From assembly GCA_963837635.1 (NCBI GenBank), contig CAWINY010000003.1, positions 124,001 through 188,000 on the forward strand: a DNA stretch of 64,000 bases, written 5' to 3'. The position numbers were made by a program, and so were the translations under genes. This stretch comes from CAWINY01 sp963837635 (GTDB lineage: Bacteria; Acidobacteriota; Terriglobia; Terriglobales; Acidobacteriaceae). Of the stretch, positions 35,503 through 43,033 are shown one piece after another. How positions within the stretch are numbered: the first letter of the stretch is position 1; each line of letters opens with the position of its first letter. The notes under the pieces are model-generated. The model saw only the letters and a program-made list of their open reading frames with translations. It was not told the origin of the DNA and did no database searches.

Positions 35503-35868
35503 CTAGACAAGTCTTCCCAGCGGGCCGAGGTCCAGGTTCAGGTCGTCTTCTTCCAGGCCGAACTCCTTGCGCAAACGCTCCAACGTCTCTGCCTGCTGGC
35601 GCAGGGTCAACCCAATCCTTTCAATCTGGTCTTCGCTGAGTGATCCGGCTTCGATCCGGCGCAGAGCCTGGCGTTCCAGCAATTCATGGAGAAGTTTCAC
35701 CAGGGTCAGGACCAACTGTCCCAAACCATTCTTTACCTTTTCCGGATCCAGGCTTAGCCGGCAGCGCGGAGTGTTGTCCTTGCAAAACGAGAATGACTCG
35801 TTCGCAAGGATGGGTTCGGGATCTGTAGTCCCTTTAGAGTGCATCCGCAGTTGCAGACGGGAATCCAT
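35503..35868 (-). CDS. gvpK: Gas vesicle protein GvpK
   Basis: 121 residues. LDPEKVKNGLGQLVLTLVKL, LLERQALRRIEAGSLSEDQIERIGLTL and the C-terminal DDLNLDLGPLGRLV are diagnostic of GvpK, an accessory protein required for vesicle formation. The ATG at 35868, preceded by GGAAGGA, is better than the GTG one codon upstream. Sits between two GvpA/J-type paralogues in the polycistron. Confidence 0.92.
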   Translation of the reverse strand: MDSRLQLRMHSKGTTDPEPILANESFSFCKDNTPRCRLSLDPEKVKNGLGQLVLTLVKLLHELLERQALRRIEAGSLSEDQIERIGLTLRQQAETLERLRKEFGLEEDDLNLDLGPLGRLV

Positions 35869-35883
35869 CACTTCCTTCCGCGC

Positions 35884-36111
35884 TCAGACAGAGGGCCCAA
35901 CCTTTACCATGGCCGGATTCCTAGCCCCACCGGCGGTCTCCGTCGAACTAAGGACAACTTCCAGGCCGAGATAAAGCAGATCCACGTCGGCGACCGAAAT
36001 GGTTACCTGTCCGACGATCACGGTGCCTTTGTTCAGCACGCGATCCAACAGTTCGCACAAGGAAACGCACTCGCTGTCGTGCAACGAGCCGACTTGGGCG
36101 CAAGCCGTCAT
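35884..36111 (-). CDS. Gas vesicle GvpA/GvpJ-type structural protein, second paralogue
   Basis: 75 residues. SLCELLDRVLNKGTVIVGQVTISVADVDLLYLGLEVVLSSTET matches the GvpA fold, but the loop and C-terminus differ, as in GvpJ/GvpM-type minor shell proteins. The ATG overlaps the stop of gvpG (ATGA), so translation is coupled and this start is secure. Confidence 0.82.
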   Translation of the reverse strand: MTACAQVGSLHDSECVSLCELLDRVLNKGTVIVGQVTISVADVDLLYLGLEVVLSSTETAGGARNPAMVKVGPSV

Positions 36112-36374
36112 CGTCCGGTTGAAACACCTCTGGCTTTGGCCGGCTGGCAGTCTTGCTCGATGCGATCCAGCCGGTCGAGCAGCACCGCTTCCTGAGCCTC
36201 GAATTCTTTTTCCGCTATTCCCCCCATCTCCAACATGCGGTTGAGTTCGCATAGCTGCGCGGTAATCGATTCCGCTTCGCTGTCGGATTCCTGTTGGGCG
36301 GCATCGTGGACCTTACGCGCCGTCCAAAGCAGGCCGCGCAACGGAGCCAGCAGGATGTCGTCAATGAGCAACAT
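36108..36374 (-). CDS. gvpG: Gas vesicle protein GvpG
   Basis: 88 residues. MLLIDDILLAPLRGLLWTARKVHDAA is the conserved GvpG N-terminus, followed by a helical, glutamate-rich part (LCELNRMLEMGGIAEKEFEAQEAVLLDRLD). GvpG is an essential accessory protein, thought to work with GvpF/L during nucleation. The stop overlaps the next gene. Confidence 0.93.
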   Translation of the reverse strand: MLLIDDILLAPLRGLLWTARKVHDAAQQESDSEAESITAQLCELNRMLEMGGIAEKEFEAQEAVLLDRLDRIEQDCQPAKARGVSTGR

Positions 36375-36415
36375 CGGATTCCTCCCCCACCCGCTTCGCG
36401 GAGCGTTGGGAAGCT

Positions 36416-37204
36416 CTAGAGCGTGAGAGTCAGATCCACGAAGTTGTACGGCGGCCAGGGACCGCTATAGTCAAACGCGTGATTGCTATCAAAGAGGCTG
36501 GCCGCCGCCAGGATGTGCGTCTCGAATTCCGCTCGCTCCTCCCGCGGCAGCAGGCAGGCGAGGTTCACCGCTTCCCGCTCCGTTCGGCACGCACAGCGCT
36601 TCACTTCGGCACAGTAGGGCGCAATTATCTCCTCGACACTCTGGGCGCAGGCTTCCCGTTCGTATTGCAGCAGGACATCAAACATGCGGCCAATTTCGAC
36701 TTTTTCCTCGTGCGTGGGTTCCCGTTGCCCGCCGAAAAAACGGTCCCGGGCGGCTCGCAGCTCGGGGTGCGTGTTGACGAAGTACTCGAAGATGTTGGGC
36801 ACGTCCCAGACGACCCGCAGCCCCATCTCCACCTTGCCCTCGACCCGGTAGAGTTGTTCGAGCAGCTCCTGTTGATGATGGGCCAGGGCTTTGTGAATGG
36901 CCGGCGCGCTATCCGCAACGGTGCCGAAGGAGATGGGCAGCAAGCTGGCTTCCGCCATAAGCCGCGCCAAAACGTCGCGATGCGCGGTCAGGTGGCGGCG
37001 CTCAGGGCGCACTTTGGCGCCACCGACCTCGCTCACGACCGCGGCAAGCTGGCCTTCACTGATGGCAAAGATGTCAGCGCCGCCGATGCCTGCCCCTGGA
37101 TAATTCAGCTCCTTCTTGCCGATCACGGCGTACAGATACTTTCCCGCGGCGGCGCGCGGCGTGTGGGCGGCGCGTTTCAAACTGGTAGCACTGTGCTCGC
37201 TCAT
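36416..37204 (-). CDS. gvpF: Gas vesicle protein GvpF/GvpL
   Basis: 262 residues. KYLYAVIGKKELNYPGAGIG is the start of the family, ALLxERL-type middle (HRDVLARLMAEASLLPISFGTV) and the C-terminal signature DYSGPWPPYNFVDL are all present. GvpF/L proteins bind GvpA and are accessory or minor shell components. ATG 37204 overlaps the stop of the upstream zinc-ribbon gene. A second, more divergent copy is at 45165-46019. Confidence 0.93.
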   Translation of the reverse strand: MSEHSATSLKRAAHTPRAAAGKYLYAVIGKKELNYPGAGIGGADIFAISEGQLAAVVSEVGGAKVRPERRHLTAHRDVLARLMAEASLLPISFGTVADSAPAIHKALAHHQQELLEQLYRVEGKVEMGLRVVWDVPNIFEYFVNTHPELRAARDRFFGGQREPTHEEKVEIGRMFDVLLQYEREACAQSVEEIIAPYCAEVKRCACRTEREAVNLACLLPREERAEFETHILAAASLFDSNHAFDYSGPWPPYNFVDLTLTL

Positions 37205-37419
37205 AGGGACTCCGATCCTCCGCTCGTCATCCAGCGGTCGAGCAGCCGGTGTACGCAGGCCTGTCCGCAAAGGTGGTGCCTCTCCGTGGTGGCTGCCACC
37301 TCCTGGTCCCAGGGACAGAGGTGCATTTCGCCCGAGTTATCCAACCAACTCAGCCACCAGTGATTGGCGTCGGCTTTCTTCGTTTTGCAATCATCGCACG
37401 TGAATTGGGTCGTACGCAT
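37201..37419 (-). CDS. Small zinc-ribbon-like protein in the gvp operon
   Basis: 72 residues from ATG 37419 (or 80 from the TTG at 37443, which overlaps the preceding stop). Cysteines in FTCDDCKTKK, HLCPWD and HHLCGQACVH suggest a metal-binding site. It overlaps gvpF by four bases and follows the gvpV-like gene, so it is part of the polycistron. I do not know this protein as a standard gas vesicle component; its role is unknown. Confidence 0.6.
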   Translation of the reverse strand: MRTTQFTCDDCKTKKADANHWWLSWLDNSGEMHLCPWDQEVAATTERHHLCGQACVHRLLDRWMTSGGSESL

Positions 37420-37439
37420 GCAGCACCACCGGTGTTGCT

Positions 37440-37754
37440 TCAATAGCTGATTTTGAACTGGGTCCGGCGCCGCAACCCTGCGCCACCTGGCGCGACCGCG
37501 CGCCCGGCCCGCACCTCCGCGTGGCCCGGCTCCGATAAGGCCTGGAGCAGCGCCGCTTTTTCGCTCTCGATCTCCCCCAGCCGGGAGTCCAGTTGGCTGA
37601 TGCGCCGGGCAGCGCTTTGCCGCTCGCTCTCGCGCCGTGCCTTCTCCATCTCCAGGCAGGTGATCTGCATGTAAGCCCGGTAGGGCGCGGATTTGTGATC
37701 CACCTTGCCGGACAGAGTACGAAGGGTGCGGAGCCCGCGCACCGGCGCTGGCAT
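37440..37754 (-). CDS. GvpV-like gas vesicle accessory protein
   Basis: 104 residues: TLSGKVDHKSAPYRAYMQIT then CLEMEKARRESERQSAARRI and a coiled coil (LDSRLGEIESEKAALLQAL). Position directly after gvpN and before gvpF/gvpG is that of gvpV in the Serratia-type gas vesicle order (A-C-N-V-F-G-W-A-K-X-A); the assignment rests mainly on that order, from memory. ATG 37754 overlaps the neighbourhood of the gvpN stop, with GGAG upstream. Confidence 0.6.
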   Translation of the reverse strand: MPAPVRGLRTLRTLSGKVDHKSAPYRAYMQITCLEMEKARRESERQSAARRISQLDSRLGEIESEKAALLQALSEPGHAEVRAGRAVAPGGAGLRRRTQFKISY

Positions 37755-37758
37755 CGGC

Positions 37759-38742
37759 TTACTCCTCTCCTGGGCGCACGCGCTCCGCGTGAGTCTTCTT
37801 TTCACTTTGCCGGCAAACCCGCTGGATGACTTCTTCCACCTTTTGCGGCATCAGGGGCTTACCATTCCGGCTTACCTTGGCCGTATCCGTGTTGAGCACG
37901 TCATGGCAGACGGACGGAAATAGACCATCCTCCAACCGCGCATGGGCGTTGCGGTAGGCGAGAATCTTGGCCATGGCAATGGAGGCGCGGATGGTCGGGC
38001 GATGGTTGTTCACCCCGAGGCCCCTCAACTCACGGACCACGTCCACGATCACCGCCGCATCCCCGCGGGCAATGCCCGATTTGGCCATCGCCACGCGGAT
38101 CTCCGTTTCCCGATCGAAGTATCCCAAGCCGATCGTGATCAACCGGTCCAGAAGCGCGTCTTGGGTCCGGTGCACCCCGGCATACTCTTCCGGGTTGGAA
38201 GTAAAGATGGCGCGAAATTCGGGATGCACATCCAGGTAGCTCTCCCCGGAGCGCCGCATGCTGGGTAGGTTGAGGATTCTTTCCTCCAACACGCTGAGCA
38301 GCGCATTGTTGGCCTCCGGTCGGGAGCGGTTGAATTCATCGTAGATGAGGGTATAGCCATTCTGGCAGGCGGTGGTCAGCCGGTTGTCCACCCAGTAGGA
38401 GCTCACATTCTCTTCGGTCTTAAGCACCGAATGGATAAAGTTATCCACCAGTTTGGACTTGCGGTAACCCGCGTCTTTGCCCACCAAGTCGGAACTGCCG
38501 AATTCGTCGTCCCCGTAGAGGAGCATCACCGGGCGTCCCCGCTTGGCGGCGAGGTGAAACGCCAAGGTCGTCTTTCCCGTGCCCGCCGGCCCGGAAAAAT
38601 GCACGGCATAGCCCACGTCGAGGTAGGCCAGCGCTCGCTCCGTCAGGGCCGCCACATAAGGGCTGGTGACGAATTCCGGGCTGGGCTCCGGCAGGACCGC
38701 GTTGTCGTCACGAATCGGAATCAGGTTAGTGAGCACTTCCAC
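37759..38742 (-). CDS. gvpN: Gas vesicle protein GvpN (AAA ATPase)
   Basis: 327 residues. MoxR/GvpN-type AAA protein: Walker A SGPAGTGKTTLAFHLA, Walker B YTLIYDEFNRSRPEANNAL, sensor IFTSNPEEYAGVHRTQDALL. FVTSPYVAALTERALAYLDVG is the typical GvpN entry segment. GvpN is thought to energise incorporation of shell subunits during vesicle growth. Starts with GTG 38742, with AAAGGA eight bases upstream. Confidence 0.94.
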   Translation of the reverse strand: MEVLTNLIPIRDDNAVLPEPSPEFVTSPYVAALTERALAYLDVGYAVHFSGPAGTGKTTLAFHLAAKRGRPVMLLYGDDEFGSSDLVGKDAGYRKSKLVDNFIHSVLKTEENVSSYWVDNRLTTACQNGYTLIYDEFNRSRPEANNALLSVLEERILNLPSMRRSGESYLDVHPEFRAIFTSNPEEYAGVHRTQDALLDRLITIGLGYFDRETEIRVAMAKSGIARGDAAVIVDVVRELRGLGVNNHRPTIRASIAMAKILAYRNAHARLEDGLFPSVCHDVLNTDTAKVSRNGKPLMPQKVEEVIQRVCRQSEKKTHAERVRPGEE

Positions 38743-38782
38743 CTCGTCGATCCTTTCTAATGGGAGTTACGCTGGTGCCGCG

Positions 38783-39082
38783 TTACCGGCAACATTCGGC
38801 CTTGCCCATCCATATCTTGCGCGCGGCAACCAGATCGTCCCGCACCGCCTGTTGCTGTCCGGCGACGACTTGCCTCAGATTGTTCGTAAAGGAGCGGCGC
38901 TGCTCTCCCATCATTTCGCCCGTCGCCATGCGGTCTCGCTTCAACTCCAGGCAGCGTTTTCTCACCGAGACTCTGCGATCTATCGTTTGCTCCTGCAAGG
39001 CACGTCGCAGACTCTCCCGATCGCTCCGCAGAGCGACAATTTCCGTGCACAACCGGCTCGCGGCTTCAGCTAAACAATTCAT
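38783..39082 (-). CDS. Helical protein at the gvpC position
   Basis: 99 residues, almost entirely helical and charged (SDRESLRRALQEQTIDRRVS; RRSFTNNLRQVVAGQQQAVR), ending in CCR. It lies between gvpA and gvpN, where gvpC is found in many loci; GvpC is a helical protein that stiffens the shell. It lacks clear 33-residue GvpC repeats, so I call it only a positional candidate. Ribosome binding site GGGAG is present seven bases before the ATG. Confidence 0.55.
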   Translation of the reverse strand: MNCLAEAASRLCTEIVALRSDRESLRRALQEQTIDRRVSVRKRCLELKRDRMATGEMMGEQRRSFTNNLRQVVAGQQQAVRDDLVAARKIWMGKAECCR

Positions 39083-39127
39083 CTCTACTCCCTTCTGCTT
39101 CCTTCTGCTCCCTTCACGGGGATGGCG

Positions 39128-39158
39128 CCCGGAGAGACCGAGTCGGTCTCCCCGGCCG
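39128..39158 (-). terminator. Hairpin downstream of gvpA
   Basis: CCGGGGAGACCGA / TCGGTCTCTCCGGG forms a stem of about 13 pairs directly after the gvpA stop. No T-tract follows, so it is more likely a partial terminator or mRNA 3-prime stabiliser that would raise gvpA message relative to the downstream gvp genes. The function is inferred. Confidence 0.5.
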
Positions 39159-39173
39159 ACCCATCCAGCAAGA

Positions 39174-39392
39174 CTAGGCAGGGGCGGCGGCCGTGGACGT
39201 TAACACAATAGCCTCCGCATATTTCAAGTAGGTCTCGACCGAGGCGATGACCACCCGGGCTTCGATGGATAGCAGTTCAATGCCAACCAGTGACACCTTG
39301 GCCCAGGCGTCGATCACGATTCCCTTATCGAGGATGCGATCGATAACTTCCGCCAGGCTGGAGGAGTCGGTTGACTTCTGCATTTTTGCCAT
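39174..39392 (-). CDS. gvpA: Gas vesicle major structural protein GvpA
   Basis: 72 residues. SSLAEVIDRILDKGIVIDAW, then KVSLVGIELLSIEARVVIAS and VETYLKYAEAI are nearly the canonical GvpA sequence, with the conserved helix-strand-strand-helix order. GvpA polymerises into the ribs of the hollow gas-permeable shell. ATG 39392 has AAGGAG eight bases upstream. It is promoter-proximal in the minus-strand arm, with a strong -24/-12 element at 39471-39486. Confidence 0.97.
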   Translation of the reverse strand: MAKMQKSTDSSSLAEVIDRILDKGIVIDAWAKVSLVGIELLSIEARVVIASVETYLKYAEAIVLTSTAAAPA

Positions 39393-39470
39393 GGTTGAAC
39401 TCCTTTTACTTTGCTTGGTTGACTAAGTTGAGCAAGTAGACTTGAGCGGACAGACTTCGCCCCGAGTAAG

Positions 39471-39486
39471 TGCACGGGAACTGCCA
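39471..39486 (-). promoter_or_regulatory. Sigma-54 (-24/-12) promoter for gvpA
   Basis: On the minus strand this reads TGGCAGTTCCCGTGCA, with GG and GC exactly ten bases apart, as in TGGCAC-N5-TTGCA. It lies 79 bases before the gvpA ATG. A sigma-54 activator gene (41429-42505) is in the opposite arm of the same locus, which supports the assignment. Confidence 0.65.
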
Positions 39487-39638
39487 GATCGAGGCCCGTA
39501 TCTAATAGCCTGTAAGTGCCCGCGTCTCCAGGGATAACCCAGCGGGAACCTTTCGATCCCTGCCAACTTAAGGAACGCATTGTGTTGCCTGCAATCCAGA
39601 AGCTAGGGAATCGATAACCTATCGCTGGGTTCTAGACT

Positions 39639-39642
39639 CTAG
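39639..39642. repeat. Target-site duplication CTAG, left
   Basis: CTAG flanks the left inverted repeat of the IS element; the same four bases follow the right end at 40535-40538. Confidence 0.75.
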
Positions 39643-39717
39643 AGCGTGTTTCATAAATAGGTTCGGCCTCAGCTTAGGTACTTACGTACGAGGCGGGTGA
39701 ACTGATGAGCTTCTGTC

Positions 39718-40526
39718 ATGAAGAAGCGGCAGAAGCTGTTGACGGACGAGCAGTGGCAACTGATTGAACCTTTGCTTCCCGAACCGAAGCGCCGGCGGGA
39801 CAACCGGGGGCGACCGTGGGCACCGAACCGGGCCTGTTTTGAAGGCATTCTGTGGATTCTGCAAACCGGAGCGGCATGGCGGTTTCTGCCGGACGAGTTC
39901 CCCTCACCCGCGACCTGCTGGCGGCGGTTGAAGCAATGGGAAGATGAAGGCGTCTGGCTGAATGCGTGGCGCGCCTTGCTCGGTGCGCTGGATGAGGAAG
40001 GGCTGCTCCAGTGGGACGAGACCTTCCTGGACGGCAGCTTCGCGCCGGCAAAAAAAGGGGCGCTGCCGTCGGTAAAACCAAGCGGGGCAAGGGAACGAAG
40101 TGGATGGTACTGGTCGACGGTCAAGGTCTTCCGCTGGGAGTTCGGCTGGAAAGTGCCTCTCCGGCAGAAGTTACGCTTGCGGAAGCCACGCTCGCCGAAG
40201 TCCGCGTCCCGCGCCCGAAAGGACGGCCGCGGCAAAAGCCCGAGCGCATAATCGCTGACCGTGGTTATGACTCCGACCCGCTGCGTGAGCGACTGAAGAA
40301 GCGAGGCATCGAGCTGATTGCGCCCTACCGCAAGAACAACAAGGAACGGCGCTACGAAGATGGCCGTAAACTGCGGCGGTATCTGCGTCGCTGGATCGTG
40401 GAGCGAACCAATGCATGGCTTGGCCAGTTCCGCCGATTGCTGGTTCGTCATGAGCATCTGCTCTCCACCTACCGCGCCTTCTTCTACCTTGCCTGTTTCT
40501 GGATTACGCTGAGGCGCTGTTTATGA
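39718..40526 (+). CDS. IS5-family transposase made by -1 frameshifting
   Basis: Frame A (39718-40251 if unshifted) encodes the helix-turn-helix part (LTDEQWQLIEPLLPEPKRRR, FEGILWILQTGAAWRFLP, WDETFLDGSFAPAKK). Frame B continues with GKTKRGKGTKWMVLVDGQGL, RIIADRGYDSDPLRERL (DDE Asp) and WIVERTNAWLGQFRRLLVR (DDE Glu). The frames join at a slippery A_AAA_AAA_G at 40050-40057 by a -1 shift, giving about 269 residues, the normal full length. First DDE Asp is in WDETFLDGSF. Confidence 0.88.
40050..40057 (+). promoter_or_regulatory. Slippery sequence for -1 ribosomal frameshift
   Basis: Seven As followed by GGGG. Reading GCA AAA AAA GGG in frame A and slipping back one base gives GCA AAA AAA AGG GGC, which continues into the conserved second half of the transposase. 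Confidence 0.8.
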
Positions 40527-40538
40527 AACACGCTCTAG

Positions 40539-40715
40539 TCATTCATCCTCCATTCTGGTTAGCCACCGCAGCGCAGGTTCCGGCAACCGAAATGGGACGA
40601 TTTCCAAAACCGTCCGCGGATCCAACTTCATGCCGAAATAGTCGCGTTTTCCGAGGAAGTATGCCTGATAATTCGCGCGGGTAGTCGCAGGGTAAGAACG
40701 CGGGAGGCAGAGCCG
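40539..40715. other. Region between the IS and the plus gvp arm
   Basis: About 180 bases. A short minus-strand frame (40539-40631, 30 residues, MKLDPRTVLEIVPFRLPEPA...) ends exactly beside the IS and could be a gene fragment, but it is too short to support. The promoter of the plus arm should be here; no clear -24/-12 was found. Confidence 0.35.
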
Positions 40716-41336
40716 TTGCAGCAAAAGAAACGAACACTCCTATACTTCCCCATCATCCATGCCCCCGCCGACCTGGGTGCCTTGCGCGAGCCGGTGCGGC
40801 GCATCTCCGTGGGCAAACTGGGCAGAGAGGCCTGGCAACGCAATGTGGAACTGGTGGAGCGATTGTGGGCCGCTATCCAGCAGACGGTAACGAGCGCCGG
40901 GCTCGATTACCACAAGCTTCGGATCTACCAGGATGGTTTGCCGGATTGCGGCCGAGAGTTGCAGATCGTAGCGGATTTGGCCCAGGCGGGCAGCCACAAT
41001 CATCAACTATTGCTCCAGCTAATCGAACAGGGAGCCACGCTCATGGGAACCGAAGCTCCAGACCTTCTCCTGGAGGAATACCAACTCATGATGCAGATCT
41101 TTGCTTCCGGGGATCCAGAAGATGCCGCCCGCAAGGAGGCAGAGCAGAAAGAACTGCGAACATCTTTGCTCGAGCGGCGCGATCAATATATCGCGCAACG
41201 AATCAATCGCACCCTTGGCAAGCAGGAGACCGGCATTCTTTTCCTGGGACTCTTGCACGCAATCACCAGTTTCCTGGATGCCGATATTAGCGTTACCTAT
41301 CCTCCGTATACCATGGCCCGAGGGCAGGTACGCTAG
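40716..41336 (+). CDS. Unknown protein opening the plus gvp arm
   Basis: 206 residues, starting TTG 40716 with GGGAGG upstream. LLYFPIIHAPADLGALREPVRRISVGKLG, then VELVERLWAAIQQTVTSAGLDYHKLRIYQDGLPDCGRE, and LLQLIEQGATLMGTEAPDLLLEEYQLM are striking, well-ordered segments without a domain I can name. C-terminal part is charged and helical (RRDQYIAQRINRTLGKQETGILFLGLLHAI). No signal peptide or clear membrane helix. Its constant place next to the activator suggests a role in gas vesicle regulation or assembly; this is inference. Confidence 0.65.
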   Translation: MQQKKRTLLYFPIIHAPADLGALREPVRRISVGKLGREAWQRNVELVERLWAAIQQTVTSAGLDYHKLRIYQDGLPDCGRELQIVADLAQAGSHNHQLLLQLIEQGATLMGTEAPDLLLEEYQLMMQIFASGDPEDAARKEAEQKELRTSLLERRDQYIAQRINRTLGKQETGILFLGLLHAITSFLDADISVTYPPYTMARGQVR

Positions 41337-41428
41337 CGGCATCTGGTCCATGGTATCCGGATAATAAGACTACTTAAGTTTCCGGATCGCACGCCGATCA
41401 TCTTCATGGTGAGTCTTGATCGTAAGTT

Positions 41429-42505
41429 ATGGCAATGCTAAGAACCGCTCTCGCGCCCGATAGCCGCAAGCTGGAAGAACTCTCCAGCCAGGTTCCTCAA
41501 CTGGACTGGCGGCCTGACCTATTCTGCCCCAGCGAACCGATGCGCCGCCTGGTTTCCGAAGTGGGGCGGGTCGCTAAATCTAACTTTAACGTGGTCATCC
41601 TGGGAGAGACAGGTTCAGGCAAGGAAGTAGTAGCGCGAGCTGTCCATCAAGCCAGCACGTGCTGTCAAGGGCCATTCATTCCGGTTGATTGTGGCGCGAT
41701 CCCGGAAACGCTGATGGAAGGTGAGCTGTTTGGACACGAGAAGGGTGCCTTTACCGGAGCCAACGCGCGGCAGGCGGGCAGGTTGGAAGCCGCCCGCGGG
41801 GGGACCCTTTTCCTGGACGAGATCACCAATCTGCCCCTTGGTTCCCAAGCTACCCTGCTGCGGGCTCTGCAGGAAAAGACGATCTTCCGCATCGGGACGG
41901 CCACCCCAACTCCGATTCAGATTCGCCTGCTGGCCGCCAGTAACGAGAACCTGACGAAGCTGGTCGAGGCTGGACGCTTTCGCCGCGACCTCTACTTTCG
42001 CCTCAACGAGTTCACCCTGGTTGTGGCCCCCTTGCGGGAACGCCACGAGGACATCCTCTACCTCGCCCAGCGCTTTCTGCAGATGACCAGCGCCGAGTTG
42101 CAAAAGAGTCTGGCTGGTTTCTCCGATCAAGCCGTGGAAGCCATGCTCACCTATTCCTGGCCGGGCAATATTCGCGAGCTGCGCTCCTGCATCCGGCGCG
42201 CGGTGCTGCTCGCCGACGACGATGTAATCACGCAGGAACATTTGGGGCTAAGTCGTTCGCCGCAACGAGTGGGGCTCGACGCTGGCACCGGCTTGGCGGG
42301 CGAAGCGCAAGAGATCCTGCCGCTGAAGGAAATTGTCCGCCAGCACGTCGTCAAAGTAGAGCGCGAGGTAATCCTGCGCATGCTGCAACGCACGGGGGGG
42401 AACAAGGCGAAGGCGGCCCGCTTGCTTCAAATTGATTACAAGACTATGCATACCAAGGTTCGCGAATACGGCATATCTCTCGGTCGAAAGGAGAATCATG
42501 AATAG
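41429..42505 (+). CDS. Sigma-54 dependent transcriptional activator (gas vesicle regulator candidate)
   Basis: 358 residues. Central AAA+ domain: Walker A ILGETGSGKEVVARAVH, the sigma-54 contact loop GAFTGA, Walker B GGTLFLDEI, arginine finger FRRDLYFRLNEF. C-terminal Fis-type helix-turn-helix with GGNKAKAARLLQIDYKTMHTK. There is no N-terminal receiver domain, only about 40 residues (RKLEELSSQVPQLDWRPDLF), so it is not a classical response regulator; control must come by another route such as expression level or a partner. It corresponds in position to GvrA-type regulators of other gas vesicle loci. The stop overlaps gvpH. Confidence 0.85.
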   Translation: MAMLRTALAPDSRKLEELSSQVPQLDWRPDLFCPSEPMRRLVSEVGRVAKSNFNVVILGETGSGKEVVARAVHQASTCCQGPFIPVDCGAIPETLMEGELFGHEKGAFTGANARQAGRLEAARGGTLFLDEITNLPLGSQATLLRALQEKTIFRIGTATPTPIQIRLLAASNENLTKLVEAGRFRRDLYFRLNEFTLVVAPLRERHEDILYLAQRFLQMTSAELQKSLAGFSDQAVEAMLTYSWPGNIRELRSCIRRAVLLADDDVITQEHLGLSRSPQRVGLDAGTGLAGEAQEILPLKEIVRQHVVKVEREVILRMLQRTGGNKAKAARLLQIDYKTMHTKVREYGISLGRKENHE

Positions 42506-43019
42506 AAAGGATCGAAAGAACCGGCCCCCGGCGGACGGCCTGGATTTCGGCGCGGGTGGAATCCTCAAGGGAATCGGCGATGTCCTGGAGAAGCTGAACC
42601 AATTGGCGGAAACCGGCCAGGAGCTTTCCCGGAGCGGGGAGATTCGCGAGGGAGCGCACGTCAAAGGAATCTATGGCTTTACGGTTCGAACCGGCATCGG
42701 AGGCGATCCAAGCCCGCGGATCGAGCCCTTTGGCAACATTCGCCAGGATGCAAAAACCGGCCGGGCCGTCGTGCAGGACGTGCGCGAACCGGTGGTGGAT
42801 GTTTTCGAGGAGCAGGACTGCGTGCTGGTAGTCGCGGAGATGCCGGGGATCACCTTGGAGGACGTCAAGCTGGCAACCAAAGACAAGGTGCTGATCTTGA
42901 ACGCGGAAAATGCAGACAAGAAATATCGTAAGGAGATCGAACTGCCACGCAGCTTCCCCCGGGAAAAGTTGCAGCTGTCCTGCAACAACGGCGTGCTTGA
43001 GATCAAGTGTGTGCCGTAG
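42498..43019 (+). CDS. gvpH: Gas vesicle protein GvpH (Hsp20-like)
   Basis: 173 residues. An N-terminal helical part (GGILKGIGDVLEKLNQLAETG), then a glycine-rich segment, then an alpha-crystallin-like domain (REPVVDVFEEQDCVLVVAEMPGITLEDVKL...LELPRSFPREKLQLSCNNGVLEIKC). This is the domain plan of GvpH. Likely a chaperone for shell proteins. ATG 42498 has AAAGGAGA upstream and overlaps the stop of the activator gene. Confidence 0.9.
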   Translation: MNRKDRKNRPPADGLDFGAGGILKGIGDVLEKLNQLAETGQELSRSGEIREGAHVKGIYGFTVRTGIGGDPSPRIEPFGNIRQDAKTGRAVVQDVREPVVDVFEEQDCVLVVAEMPGITLEDVKLATKDKVLILNAENADKKYRKEIELPRSFPREKLQLSCNNGVLEIKCVP

Positions 43020-43033
43020 GAGATATTGTCGCC

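Larger units (their letters stand above)
39643..40534 (+). mobile_element. IS5-family insertion sequence (892 bp)
   Basis: Ends are perfect 15-bp inverted repeats (AGCGTGTTTCATAAA at 39643-39657, complement at 40520-40534), flanked by CTAG on both sides. It encodes an IS5/IS427-group transposase in two overlapping frames. It sits between the divergent gvp arms, about 157 bases upstream of the -24 element of gvpA. Because the termini, duplication and both frames are intact, insertion is probably recent. Confidence 0.9.
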
